DNA from: Clostridia bacterium
GTDB lineage: Bacteria > Bacillota > Clostridia > Oscillospirales > CAG-272
Length of the DNA stretch: 35,748 bases
Direction of reading: 5' to 3'
Assembly: GCA_017467815.1 (NCBI GenBank)
Contig: JAFUKI010000016.1
Span: forward strand, 1-35,748
The notes below the pieces were generated by a model. The model made no database searches and was not told where the DNA came from. It saw nothing but the letters and a program-made list of their open reading frames with translations. The translations under genes were made by a program, and so were the position numbers. How positions within the stretch are numbered: position 1 is the first letter of the stretch; each line of letters opens with the position of its first letter. Shown piece after piece: positions 22,786 to 30,742 of this stretch.

Positions 22786-23358
22786 ATGATCGTTACCCCT
22801 CGCTCTTCCGCAGATCGGTTTTTTGCATCATCCGCGCCTGCCGAAATGCCCATTCGTCTGTATGGGATCGTCAGGGAGTCGATCGTGGATGGACCCGGTT
22901 TGCGTTTTGTTGTTTTTGTACAGGGCTGTCCCCATCATTGCCCCGGCTGTCATAATCCGGAGAGCCATGATCCCCAAGGCGGATTTTCTACCACTACCAC
23001 CCGCATCTGGGAAAATCTCATCAAAAATCCCTCCATCCGGGGCGTGACCTTCAGCGGCGGCGAGCCGTTTTTGTACGCCAAAGAGCTTGCCGAAATCGGA
23101 AAATGCGCCAGAGAACGGGGGATGGATGTGATGACCTACAGCGGCTATACGCTGGATGCCCTGCTCGGTATGGCGGAAAAGGATGCCGGCGTCCATGCCC
23201 TGCTTTCCGCTACCCAATACCTGGTGGACGGTCGTTTTGAAGAAGATAAGCGTGACTTGCTCCTGCGGTTCCGCGGCAGCAAAAATCAGCATATCTACGA
23301 CGTCACCTGTTTCCCCAACAGCAAAAATGCCACCCTGCTGGATGATGCAATCCGGTAA
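22786..23358 (+). CDS. nrdG: Anaerobic ribonucleoside-triphosphate reductase activating protein
   Basis: This 190-residue radical SAM enzyme makes the glycyl radical on NrdD. The 4Fe-4S motif is GCPHHCPGCHNPE (C-x3-C-x2-C). The preceding ESIVDGPGLRFVVFVQ and the following TFSGGEPF are typical. The first 20 residues are unusual for the family, and the ATG at 22786 has only a distant GGGAG, so the true start may be later. No nrdD is in the window. The next gene, rbsK, is 71 bp away. Confidence 0.9.
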   Translation: MIVTPRSSADRFFASSAPAEMPIRLYGIVRESIVDGPGLRFVVFVQGCPHHCPGCHNPESHDPQGGFSTTTTRIWENLIKNPSIRGVTFSGGEPFLYAKELAEIGKCARERGMDVMTYSGYTLDALLGMAEKDAGVHALLSATQYLVDGRFEEDKRDLLLRFRGSKNQHIYDVTCFPNSKNATLLDDAIR

Positions 23359-23429
23359 TGCGCCGTTTTGTATCGTCCGGTTTCCGTTGAAAATGTTCTT
23401 ACTATATATATAATAACAGGAGAAAAGAT

Positions 23430-24413
23430 ATGATCAAAAAGCGTGTTCTTGTTATCAGCAGTGCCAATATTGATTTTGTACAGAAAATGCGCCGTGTTCC
23501 CTATTCCGGTGAAACCGTAGTGGAAGACACCAGCGGCTACAGCTATATCCCCGGCGGTAAGGGCGCAAACAGTGCCATCGCTTTCTCCAGGCTGGGCGCA
23601 GACTGTGTGTTCGTCTGCAAACTGGGCAAGGACGCCAACGGCAGACGCCTGATCTCCATCTATGAGAAAGAAGGCATCGACACCCGTTATATCCTGGAAG
23701 ACCCCGATCATCCCACCGGACTTGCTTCCATTCTGGTAGAAGAAAACGGCAAAAACCGCATCATTGTATACCCCGGCGCAAACTTTGCTTTTGCCCCCGA
23801 AGACACAGAGGAAGCCTTCAACTGCTACCCCGATGCGCTGTATATGCAGCTGGAGATCCCCGCACCTACCATCATCGAAGCCACACGCCGCGCCAATGCT
23901 GCCGGTATTCCCGTGTTCATCGACGCCGGTCCTGCCAATGTGGACTTCCCTCTCGAGCAGCTGGGTAAAGTGGAAGTTTTCTCTCCCAATGAAACCGAAA
24001 CCAGAGTGTTCACCGGTATTACCCCCAACTCCGAAGAAAACTGCCTGAGAGCCTGCATCAAACTGGCTTCCATGGTGGATGCCAAATACATCGTCCTGAA
24101 GCTGGGCGACAAGGGATGCTTCCTCTACGACGGCAAGGAATACTACACCTTCCCGGCAGAACAGGTGGAAGCTGTGGATACCACTGCCGCAGGGGATGTA
24201 TTCACCGCTGCCCTGACCTACTGGTATCTGGAAAAAGGCAATATTCTCAAAGCCGCAGACTTCGCCGGATGTGCTGCCGGTATTTCCGTATCCAGAGAAG
24301 GCGCTTCTCCCTCCGTTCCCACCCTGTCGGAAGTAATCGCTTTTGCGAGAAACCGCAATGAACAGAGAAACCAGGAGCAGGCTGCCGCTGAAGAAGGAGA
24401 AAGTGCCGAATGA
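23430..24413 (+). CDS. rbsK: PfkB-family sugar kinase, probably ribokinase
   Basis: This 327-residue kinase would phosphorylate ribose at O5. The N-terminal signature holds YIPGGKGANSAIAFSRLGA. The C-terminal signature DTTAAGDVFTAALTYWY carries the catalytic Asp of the anion hole. Length and motifs match ribokinase more than fructokinase. AGGAG precedes the ATG. There are no ribose transport genes beside it, so it may serve nucleoside salvage. The stop overlaps the ruvX start by 4 bp. Confidence 0.88.
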   Translation: MIKKRVLVISSANIDFVQKMRRVPYSGETVVEDTSGYSYIPGGKGANSAIAFSRLGADCVFVCKLGKDANGRRLISIYEKEGIDTRYILEDPDHPTGLASILVEENGKNRIIVYPGANFAFAPEDTEEAFNCYPDALYMQLEIPAPTIIEATRRANAAGIPVFIDAGPANVDFPLEQLGKVEVFSPNETETRVFTGITPNSEENCLRACIKLASMVDAKYIVLKLGDKGCFLYDGKEYYTFPAEQVEAVDTTAAGDVFTAALTYWYLEKGNILKAADFAGCAAGISVSREGASPSVPTLSEVIAFARNRNEQRNQEQAAAEEGESAE

Positions 24414-24850
24414 TCATCGCCGGAATTGACTTTGGCGATGCCAGAACAGGAATTGCCGTCTGTGACAAGTACGAAATGATGGCAAGCGAAGCCGGATGCG
24501 TTCAGGCGGACAGCTACAAAAAAGCCCTCGCTATGGTGGCGGAGAAGATGCTGGAGCTGAAGGCAGAGCTGATCGTAGTGGGCAATCCCCGGAACATGAA
24601 CGGTTCGGAAGGTCCCCGGAGCGAAAAGTGCCGGGCATTTGCCAGAGAACTGGCGGAAGCAACCGGGATCGAAACCGTACTGTTTGACGAGAGACTTACC
24701 ACCGTCAGTGCCCACAAGATCCTGTCGGAAAACAATGTAAAGGGAAAGAAGCGCAAGGCAACCGTGGATGCCCTTTCCGCCCGGCTGATTCTGGAAGATT
24801 ATCTGGCAGTCCGGAAAAACACCGGCAAAGCCGGAACTCCTGTAGTTTGA
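24410..24850 (+). CDS. ruvX: Holliday junction resolvase-like RuvX/YqgF
   Basis: This 146-residue RNase H-fold nuclease is linked to Holliday junction processing and 16S rRNA 5'-end maturation. The pattern is clear: GIDFGDARTGIAV with the first catalytic Asp, VVGNPRNMNGSEGPRSEKC, FDERLTTVSA, and VDALSARLILEDYL with the last Asp. It overlaps rbsK by 4 bp, so it is translationally coupled. Confidence 0.92.
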   Translation: MIIAGIDFGDARTGIAVCDKYEMMASEAGCVQADSYKKALAMVAEKMLELKAELIVVGNPRNMNGSEGPRSEKCRAFARELAEATGIETVLFDERLTTVSAHKILSENNVKGKKRKATVDALSARLILEDYLAVRKNTGKAGTPVV

Positions 24851-24919
24851 ATTTGATACGTTTTGACGATTCAAGTCTATCCAAATCCATCCCCAAAACG
24901 CAGATCGGAGGAAATGATC

Positions 24920-26485
24920 GTGCAAAATACGCCAAGACAAAGGCAGAATGGACAGAGAACAACAAACGGGCGGCAGCCAGCAAACAGCAGCAGTCGTCCG
25001 AACAATGGAAACAGAGCAAACAACGCCTATGCCGGCGGACAGAGATCGGATCTCAGACGGCCGCGCATGACGGAAGAAGAATACAGGGCGTATCAGGCGA
25101 GACAGCGTGCCTATGCGGAAAGCCGGCGCCGGGAAGAACAGGTCGAAAAAATGCGGCAGAAGCAGGCGAAAAAGAAGCAGCGTGCCCGGGACAGACAGAT
25201 TTTTCTGGGAAGGCTGGCTGTATTCGGCGTGGTATTTGCCATCATCGTACTGCTGGTCTGCGGGTTGATCTGGATCCTGTTCAACCATACGCCGGATGCC
25301 GTGGAGGAAACCAAGATCACCTATACATACGGCGGCGCGCAGGTGCGTAAGGCGGATTTTGAAACCGCATATGAGAATGGCGTGTACTATTTCTGCTTCA
25401 ATGACCTTGCCGCATATCTGGGCATGGCGGAAACCGGCTCGGCGGCTGAACGGAGATTCCTGTTCAAAGAATCCGCAGCCGATGATTCCGACGGTACAGG
25501 CGAAGAAGAATACGTCTCCTTCCCCACCGGCGAAAATACCGCTGTGGTCAACGGTCAGGAAGTCCACCTGGACGGCACCAACAAGCTGGTCGGCGAAGAG
25601 GTCTGGATCAGTATAGACTTTATTTCCGATGTCATGGAAAATATTTCCCTGAAAACGGACAAGAACACCGTGTCCATCGCAAAAATCGCGGATCCGGACA
25701 ATACGGATACCAGCACCTTACAGTATCTGGACGCGTCCTTCCGTCTGAAATCCAATGAACCCCTGGAAACCGTGGACGAAGGTTCCTCCTATCTGCCCGG
25801 TCAGATCACCGGCGGCGAAGATGGCGAGGAATACACCATCGAATTCGTCAACGATCTGTCCGCTTACGAGGAATACATGAACCCCGCTGACCGGGACAGT
25901 TATCTGATGCTGGTCAACACGAAAAACACCCTGACCTCATCCTATGAGCCGACCGATCTGATGGATGTGGCAGCCACCGCCAGCGGACGTTCCATGCAGA
26001 CCCTCCGCGAATACCCCTGCAAAGCCCTGGAAGCCCTGCTTCTGGAAATGGCATCCGCAGGATTCACCACCATGCAGGTCAACAGCGGATTCCGCACGTA
26101 TAATTATCAGGCGATCCTGTTTGAAACCTACACCAACAACGAAATGACCGCAGATCCCAACCTGAGCAGAGAACAGGCGGAGCAGATCGTTCTGACCTAT
26201 TCCACCCGCCCCGGCACCAGCGAACACCAGACCGGCCTCGCAGTGGATATGGCAACCGACGCCTCCTTCTCCACCGATTTCCAGTTCTCGGACGAATATG
26301 AGTGGCTCATGGAAAACGCCTGGAAGTTCGGCTTCGTCCTCCGCTTCCCGGCAGACAAAACCCACCTCACCACCATCAGCTTCGAACCCTGGCACTGGCG
26401 CTACGTAGGCCGCTATCACGCAAAAAAAATCCACGACTCCGGCGTCTGCCTGGAAGAATATATTGCAGCTTTGTCTGTTGAATGA
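24920..26485 (+). CDS. Membrane-anchored D,D-carboxypeptidase (M15B, VanY-like)
   Basis: This 521-residue protein would trim D-Ala from peptidoglycan stem peptides. Residues 1-90 are cytoplasmic and rich in Gln, Asn and Arg. One membrane helix follows (LAVFGVVFAIIVLLVCGLIWILF). The region before the catalytic domain has a copper amine oxidase-like segment (VNGQEVHLDGTN). The zinc site is GTSEHQTGLAVDM (His and Asp) and EPWHWRYVG (His and catalytic Glu). I chose the GTG at 24920, 8 nt after GGAGG; an ATG six bases earlier is too close to it. No van resistance genes are nearby, so it is probably a housekeeping enzyme. Confidence 0.88.
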   Translation: MQNTPRQRQNGQRTTNGRQPANSSSRPNNGNRANNAYAGGQRSDLRRPRMTEEEYRAYQARQRAYAESRRREEQVEKMRQKQAKKKQRARDRQIFLGRLAVFGVVFAIIVLLVCGLIWILFNHTPDAVEETKITYTYGGAQVRKADFETAYENGVYYFCFNDLAAYLGMAETGSAAERRFLFKESAADDSDGTGEEEYVSFPTGENTAVVNGQEVHLDGTNKLVGEEVWISIDFISDVMENISLKTDKNTVSIAKIADPDNTDTSTLQYLDASFRLKSNEPLETVDEGSSYLPGQITGGEDGEEYTIEFVNDLSAYEEYMNPADRDSYLMLVNTKNTLTSSYEPTDLMDVAATASGRSMQTLREYPCKALEALLLEMASAGFTTMQVNSGFRTYNYQAILFETYTNNEMTADPNLSREQAEQIVLTYSTRPGTSEHQTGLAVDMATDASFSTDFQFSDEYEWLMENAWKFGFVLRFPADKTHLTTISFEPWHWRYVGRYHAKKIHDSGVCLEEYIAALSVE

Positions 26486-26580
26486 GATTTTTTTGGGGGA
26501 GAGGAGGGGCTTGCTCCTCCCGTTTTTGGTTATAAACATACATTTCGTAAATACATTAAAATTTTTTCAAAAAAATTTCC

Positions 26581-26610
26581 AACCTTTTGAGATTTTGGTG
26601 TCTATATAAG
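26581..26610 (+). promoter_or_regulatory. Candidate ECF-type promoter of the sigma factor gene
   Basis: AAC (26581-26583, within AACCTTTT) and GTC (26600-26602, within GTCTATATAAG) are spaced by 16 bp. AAC-N16-CGT/GTC is the classic ECF promoter geometry, so the gene probably drives itself. Confidence 0.65.
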
Positions 26611-26637
26611 TGAAAGCTTTCAACGAGGTACACACAA

Positions 26638-28299
26638 GTGAACAGACAAGATGCCGAAAAACACATAACAGAATATCTGAAACCCATATTCGGTTTTGCA
26701 CTCAAACGATGCAAAAACGAACACGATGCAGAAGATCTGACGCAGGAGATCGCGTTAAAGGCGTTCCGTGCATTGCTTGTCAGAGAGGATGTCCGGGATA
26801 TGGGTAAGTTCATCTGGACAGTTGCCCATAACACGCTCAGCAATTATTATCGTGATACCGCAAAAAGTATGGTCGGTGTTTCCATTGATGAGGTTGCGGA
26901 ATGGATTGCGGATCCCTGTGCCGGTCCGGATACCGTTGACAATACCGAAGTGCTCTGTCGTCTGCGGAGCGAGATCGCTTATCTTTCCCGGATGCAGAGA
27001 AAAATCATCATTGCGTATTATTTTGATAAACGCAAACAGGCGGATATTGCGGCGGAACTGGGTATTCCTCTCGGCACGGTCAAGTGGCACTTGTTTGAAG
27101 CAAAAAAAGAGCTGAAGAAAGGTATGGATACCATGAGAAAAGCAAGTGATCTGAAATTCAATCCGATAAAATTCCATTCCGTAGGCTTCTGCGGTTCCGC
27201 CGGTACAAAAGCCACGGATGACTTCTTCCGTTCCACGCTGTCCCAGAATATCTGCTACAGTGTTCGGAATACGGCAAAGACAGTGAATGAGATTGCCGAT
27301 GATCTGGGCGTTTCCCCGGTATATGTGGAGGCTGAGGTGGAATTTCTGGAGGAGTACGGCTTCCTGCAGATGCAGAAGGACAAGTATATCGTCAACTTCA
27401 TCATCGGCGAGCCGACTGCACAACTGCTTACCATGCAGGATCGGATGTACAAGCGTGCGGCTGATCTGTTCGCCAATGATCTGTATGATGAACTGATGGA
27501 AAGCGGTCTTCTGGACGATGAGCGCATTCTGTGCAATCATATGCTCCCCGGCTCCACACATGACAGACCGCTGCGGGATAAAAACTTCCTGCTGTGGTCG
27601 CTGATTCCCTATATTACCGCATGGTCGGGGGAAAAGCTGATGGATGAACGCATTACCTTCGATGAAGTTGCTGTCATTCGTCCGGACGGCGGGTATAATA
27701 TCGTCCACGCGGATGTAGTGCCGGATGATATGGTTCTGCCGGATGATTATGTATATATGAAAAACTGGTGCGGACCTATGTGGAACAACGGGGATCATCA
27801 GATGATGTGGCAGATCGACTCGGAGTGGTCCGACAGATCACCGATAACGGAGCGAAAAATCTCGGAAGAACATGAAAGAACCGTCACACTTTTCAACTGG
27901 GAAAAGCATAACTTGTTGTCCAAACACGATTACGCCTGGCTTACAGAACGGGGCTATATCAAAACCCACGGGAATTACGACGGTTACTTTACATCTGTAT
28001 GGCAGATCATCATTCTGAAAGACAGGGAGATCCGGGACAGACTGATAGCCATCGGTGAACGCATTAAGAAAAAACACCAGACCGATTTCGAAACCTTAAA
28101 AGAACCGTATGTCCGGGCATCCCTGAACACCGTTCCGTCACACCTGCGGAAAGTCCGGGAGTACGAACTGCAGTTTGTATTCCATTCCGACGGCTGGTTC
28201 CTGCTCCACTGCATCACCGCACTTCTGAAAAACGGCAAACTGAAAGAACCCACCGCAGACCAGCGAAAAGCATTAACAACATTAATCACCCCAACATAA
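26638..28299 (+). CDS. ECF-like sigma factor with a large C-terminal extension
   Basis: This is a 553-residue protein. Residues 1-75 are sigma region 2 (NEHDAEDLTQEIALKAFRAL and FIWTVAHNTLSNYYRD). Residues 105-165 are region 4 (LSRMQRKIIIAYYFDKRKQADIAAELGIPLGTVKWHLFEAKKELKKG). A second helix-turn-helix-like segment lies at about 200-255 (TAKTVNEIADDLGVSPVYVEAEVEFLEEYGFL). The remaining 300 residues are not recognised, have no membrane helix and contain Trp-rich parts. No anti-sigma gene is adjacent, so the extension probably replaces it as sensor. The start is GTG with GAGGT upstream. The next feature is a hairpin element and a tRNA. Confidence 0.88.
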   Translation: MNRQDAEKHITEYLKPIFGFALKRCKNEHDAEDLTQEIALKAFRALLVREDVRDMGKFIWTVAHNTLSNYYRDTAKSMVGVSIDEVAEWIADPCAGPDTVDNTEVLCRLRSEIAYLSRMQRKIIIAYYFDKRKQADIAAELGIPLGTVKWHLFEAKKELKKGMDTMRKASDLKFNPIKFHSVGFCGSAGTKATDDFFRSTLSQNICYSVRNTAKTVNEIADDLGVSPVYVEAEVEFLEEYGFLQMQKDKYIVNFIIGEPTAQLLTMQDRMYKRAADLFANDLYDELMESGLLDDERILCNHMLPGSTHDRPLRDKNFLLWSLIPYITAWSGEKLMDERITFDEVAVIRPDGGYNIVHADVVPDDMVLPDDYVYMKNWCGPMWNNGDHQMMWQIDSEWSDRSPITERKISEEHERTVTLFNWEKHNLLSKHDYAWLTERGYIKTHGNYDGYFTSVWQIIILKDREIRDRLIAIGERIKKKHQTDFETLKEPYVRASLNTVPSHLRKVREYELQFVFHSDGWFLLHCITALLKNGKLKEPTADQRKALTTLITPT

Positions 28300-28327
28300 C
28301 CCCAAAAAACAAAAAATCCCCCTTCCC

Positions 28328-28398
28328 AAAAAGTTTTTGAAACAAGGGGGGTGCAGGGGGGAGAGAAACTTTTTTCAAAAAGCTTCTCTCCCCCCTGC
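28328..28398. repeat. Intergenic hairpin element, family 1, copy F (no central unit)
   Basis: The head AAAAAGTTTTTGAAACAAGG leads to the stem GCAGGGGGGAGAGAAAC with its complement ending at GC (28398). There is no micro-palindrome. It lies between the convergent sigma factor gene and the tRNA and may terminate both. Confidence 0.75.
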
Positions 28399-28419
28399 AA
28401 ATCTTCAATTATATACCCA

Positions 28420-28493
28420 TGGGCCATCAAGGACTCGAACCTTGGACCGACCGGTTATGAGCCGGGAGCTCTAACCAACTGAGCTAATGGCCC
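28420..28493 (-). tRNA. tRNA with CAU anticodon, probably tRNA-Ile2 (lysidine type)
   Basis: The full cloverleaf is present: acceptor GGGCCAT/ATGGCCC, D-arm AGCTCAGTTGGTTAGAGCT, anticodon arm CCGGCTCATAACCGG and T-arm AAGGTTCGAGTCCTT. The anticodon is CAT. Acceptor positions 4 and 5 are C-C, as in E. coli and B. subtilis tRNA-Ile2, the substrate of TilS. Elongator tRNA-Met in B. subtilis has GG there. The 3' CCA is not encoded. Met remains possible. Confidence 0.9.
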
Positions 28494-28568
28494 TTTCGGA
28501 AACACAGAATAGTATATCATATTCGTGGGTGTTTGTCAAGTCGGATTTTGAAATTCGCCCGGAATATG

Positions 28569-29723
28569 CTATTTTTCCATTTCACCCGTGCGGCTGCCCA
28601 GTATGCCCAGAAGAACCGGAAATGCCGCCATTCCGCCGATGCCGAACAGTTTCAGTCCCAGATACATGGCGGTAAGCATCCAGAACGGGTGGACGCCCAT
28701 CATTTTCCCCAGGATCCGGGGTTCCAGGAACTGCCGGACCAGCCAGTTCACCACCAGCAGAATACAAAGTCCGATACCGCGCCATACCTCTCCGGTGAGA
28801 AAACACCACACCGCCCAGGGCAGAAGTACGCATCCGCATCCGATAAACGGCAGAAGATCCGCCAGTGCTGTCAGAAATGCCCACACCATCCCGTACCGTA
28901 CCCCCATTACGGAAAATCCGGCAAACAGAATGAAAAACGTCACACTCCCCAGCGCCGCGTATGCCCGGATATACTGCCCTGCTGTCCGGAAAATCCGCAC
29001 GGCAAACCCTTCCGCTTTTCCCGCAAAAGGATGGAGTTTCTCCGGCAGAAGACGAAAAAAATCCGCCCGGATATGTCCCCGTCCCGTATCCGCCGCCAGA
29101 TAAAATACAGCCACAACAGCGATGATACACCCGAGAAACAGTCCCGGCAAGGCACTCATGAATGCCCCGGCAGCACCGGTCAGCCAGCCTGCCAATGCGC
29201 CAAGTCCTTCCTGTACGCCCATCCACAGGGCATCTGCCGCCTTTTCCGCCGATTCTTCGGAAAACAATTTCCCGGGAAATAATCCGCCGAGTCCCTTTCC
29301 GGAATCACCGCCGATACCGAACCAGTGATCCAGCCAGTCCAAAATCTTCTCCGGCAGCAGATCCCGCCAGCTTCCGGCATTGGAGACAGTTTCCATCCCC
29401 TGCTTCAGAAAGGCGCCTGCCTGGGTGATCAGCTTCCCGATGCCCCAGATCAAAAATCCGCCGATCCCGCACAATGCCGCCCCAGCCGCCGTCAGACTGC
29501 AGAAACGCAGACTTCCCCTGCTGTGCTTATGCATCCAGACCGCCGCCGGACGGATACAGGATGCTGCGGCAAATGCGGCAAGAAACGGCAGTATCCCCCC
29601 GGCAATCCACCGGAAAAACACAAACGCCGCCGCAGATCCCACCGCCAGCACCACCGCAATATCTGCGGCACCGGCAAGGTATTTCTTTTTATCACCGGAA
29701 TTTTCCATAGTATTTTTCTGCAA
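28569..29723 (-). CDS. AI-2E family permease, YtvI-like sporulation membrane protein
   Basis: This 384-residue integral membrane protein has the family layout. Two helices lie at the N-terminus, then helices near 80-105. A soluble amphipathic section with DLLPEKILDWLDHWFGIGGD follows, and then a C-terminal cluster with GMVWAFLTALADLLPFIGCG and LEPRILGKMMGVHPFWML. Members in spore formers are called YtvI. The start is TTG at 29723 with AAGGAGG 4 nt upstream; an ATG at 29708 is the alternative. Its substrate is unknown. It lies 75 bp from the tRNA. Confidence 0.85.
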   Translation of the reverse strand: MQKNTMENSGDKKKYLAGAADIAVVLAVGSAAAFVFFRWIAGGILPFLAAFAAASCIRPAAVWMHKHSRGSLRFCSLTAAGAALCGIGGFLIWGIGKLITQAGAFLKQGMETVSNAGSWRDLLPEKILDWLDHWFGIGGDSGKGLGGLFPGKLFSEESAEKAADALWMGVQEGLGALAGWLTGAAGAFMSALPGLFLGCIIAVVAVFYLAADTGRGHIRADFFRLLPEKLHPFAGKAEGFAVRIFRTAGQYIRAYAALGSVTFFILFAGFSVMGVRYGMVWAFLTALADLLPFIGCGCVLLPWAVWCFLTGEVWRGIGLCILLVVNWLVRQFLEPRILGKMMGVHPFWMLTAMYLGLKLFGIGGMAAFPVLLGILGSRTGEMEK

Positions 29724-29795
29724 ATTTCCTCCTTTCCGCGTGGGATATTCGTGCTGTTCAAACCGTCTGAAGCAGCCATCTTCCTCAAAAAGAAT

Positions 29796-29824
29796 TGACA
29801 AACGGCAGCATTTCTGCTATAGTA
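29796..29824 (+). promoter_or_regulatory. Consensus plus-strand promoter with no gene directly downstream
   Basis: TTGACA is followed after 17 bp by TATAGT, which lies within TATAGTATAATATA. The next plus-strand gene starts almost 500 bp further on. It may drive a small RNA. Confidence 0.6.
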
Positions 29825-29849
29825 TAATATAGGAAATTATATGTACCGC

Positions 29850-29920
29850 ACATAGTATGCCCGCCGACAGCCGGATTCATACAGGCAGAAATAAGATCCC
29901 CGTCACGGAACATACTATGT
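29850..29920. repeat. Inverted repeat downstream of the orphan promoter
   Basis: ACATAGTATG (29850-29859) and CATACTATGT (29911-29920) are perfect inverted copies 51 bp apart. They begin about 20 bp after the promoter's likely start point. Confidence 0.6.
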
Positions 29921-29937
29921 ACAGCCAAACCTGTCTA

Positions 29938-30082
29938 TGCATACCCATGAAGCACGGCGGAATCAGCCCATGACAACAGGAGAAATTCCCGGAATTTACC
30001 GTCCGCCCGTACTGCAGGTATACCATCAACAATTTCAATCTCCCCATTACCGTTTATGTTTCCACTGATATTCGTTGCATCA
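29938..30082 (-). pseudogene. Possible coding remnant next to the REP pair
   Basis: On the minus strand a coding-like tail (NISGNINGNGEIEIVDG, then FREFLLLSWADSA) runs to a stop near 29935. Its upstream part reads through the REP pair, which is not protein-like. It may be the end of a decayed gene. The evidence is weak and no family is recognised. Confidence 0.2.
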
Positions 30083-30219
30083 GAGCCTCCCTCCGAGAAG
30101 GTGGTGGCACGCAAAGCGTGACGGAAGGAGCCTGCGTAACTATACGGTTTTGCTGTTATTTCGTATACGCACTCTCCCTCAGTCGCCAAAGGCGACAGCT
30201 CCCTTCCGGAGGGAGCCTT
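30083..30219. repeat. REPIN-like inverted pair of REP elements
   Basis: REP 1 (30083-30132) has CTCCCTCCGAGAAGG followed by GGCACGC-AAA-GCGTG. REP 2 (30171-30219), in the opposite orientation, has CTCCCTCCGGAAGGGAG and GTCGCC-TTT-GGCGAC. TGCGTA and TACGCA pair between them, so the whole forms one long hairpin. No RAYT transposase gene is in the window. Confidence 0.75.
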
Positions 30220-30320
30220 ATATAAGGCGTCATTTATCCGGGAACACATTTTCACATGGGAACATTTCAATAAATTTCTATATATTCGCCGCATAAACAC
30301 GGCAGCCGGAGGATACAACC

Positions 30321-30521
30321 ATGACCGATCGTCTCAAAAGAATCAATGAACTCGCCGCCAAAGCAAAAGCCGAAGGCCTCACCCCCGAAGAAAAAATCGA
30401 ACAGGACAAGCTCCGTCAGGAATATCTCCAACAGTTCCGCGCCAACTTCAGAGGCATCCTCGACAACACCTCCATCAAACGCCCCGACGGCACCGTGGAG
30501 GCTTTGAAAAAGAAAAACTGA
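30321..30521 (+). CDS. DUF896 (YnzC/UPF0291) family protein
   Basis: This 66-residue basic helical protein shows the family pattern: [21 protein letters not shown] and [27 protein letters not shown]. YnzC of B. subtilis belongs to an SOS operon; no SOS gene is near here. CGGAGG lies before the ATG. The biochemical role is unknown. Confidence 0.9.
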   Translation: MTDRLKRINELAAKAKAEGLTPEEKIEQDKLRQEYLQQFRANFRGILDNTSIKRPDGTVEALKKKN

Positions 30522-30532
30522 AAGCTGTGACC

Positions 30533-30596
30533 GGGGAGACGCTTTTTGAAAAAAGCACCTCCCCCGCCCCCTCCGCAAAAACTTTGAAAAATGATA
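30533..30596 (+). repeat. Fragment of family 2 repeat
   Basis: GACGCTTTTTGAAAAAAGC and CTCCGCAAAAACTTTGA match the head of the family 2 element at 7222-7740. The rest of the element is missing. Confidence 0.6.
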
Positions 30597-30627
30597 CCAA
30601 CATCACTCTGTCCCATCCCCTTTTTTT

Positions 30628-30705
30628 AAAAGTTTTTTGAAAAGAGGATGGGGGTTTGGGGGAAGGAGGAAAGCTTTTTATCAAAAAGTTTTCCTCCTTC
30701 CCCCA
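30628..30705. repeat. Intergenic hairpin element, family 1, copy G (no central unit)
   Basis: The head AAAAGTTTTTTGAAAAGAGG is followed by the stem GGGGGAAGGAGGAAAGC and its complement ending CCTCCTTCCCCC. It separates the DUF896 gene from holA, 38 bp before the holA start. Confidence 0.75.
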
Positions 30706-30742
30706 AGAAAAAAAGATAGAAAAACACCCAAAGGAGTATGCC

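Noticed and set aside
24920..26485. Vancomycin resistance function for the VanY-like protein
   Set aside because: No vanHAX, vanRS or related genes are nearby. The domain alone is common in housekeeping carboxypeptidases.
29935..30318. 127-codon minus-strand frame across the REP pair
   Set aside because: Its first half is the translation of REP hairpins. Only the last part is coding-like and is listed as a low-confidence remnant.
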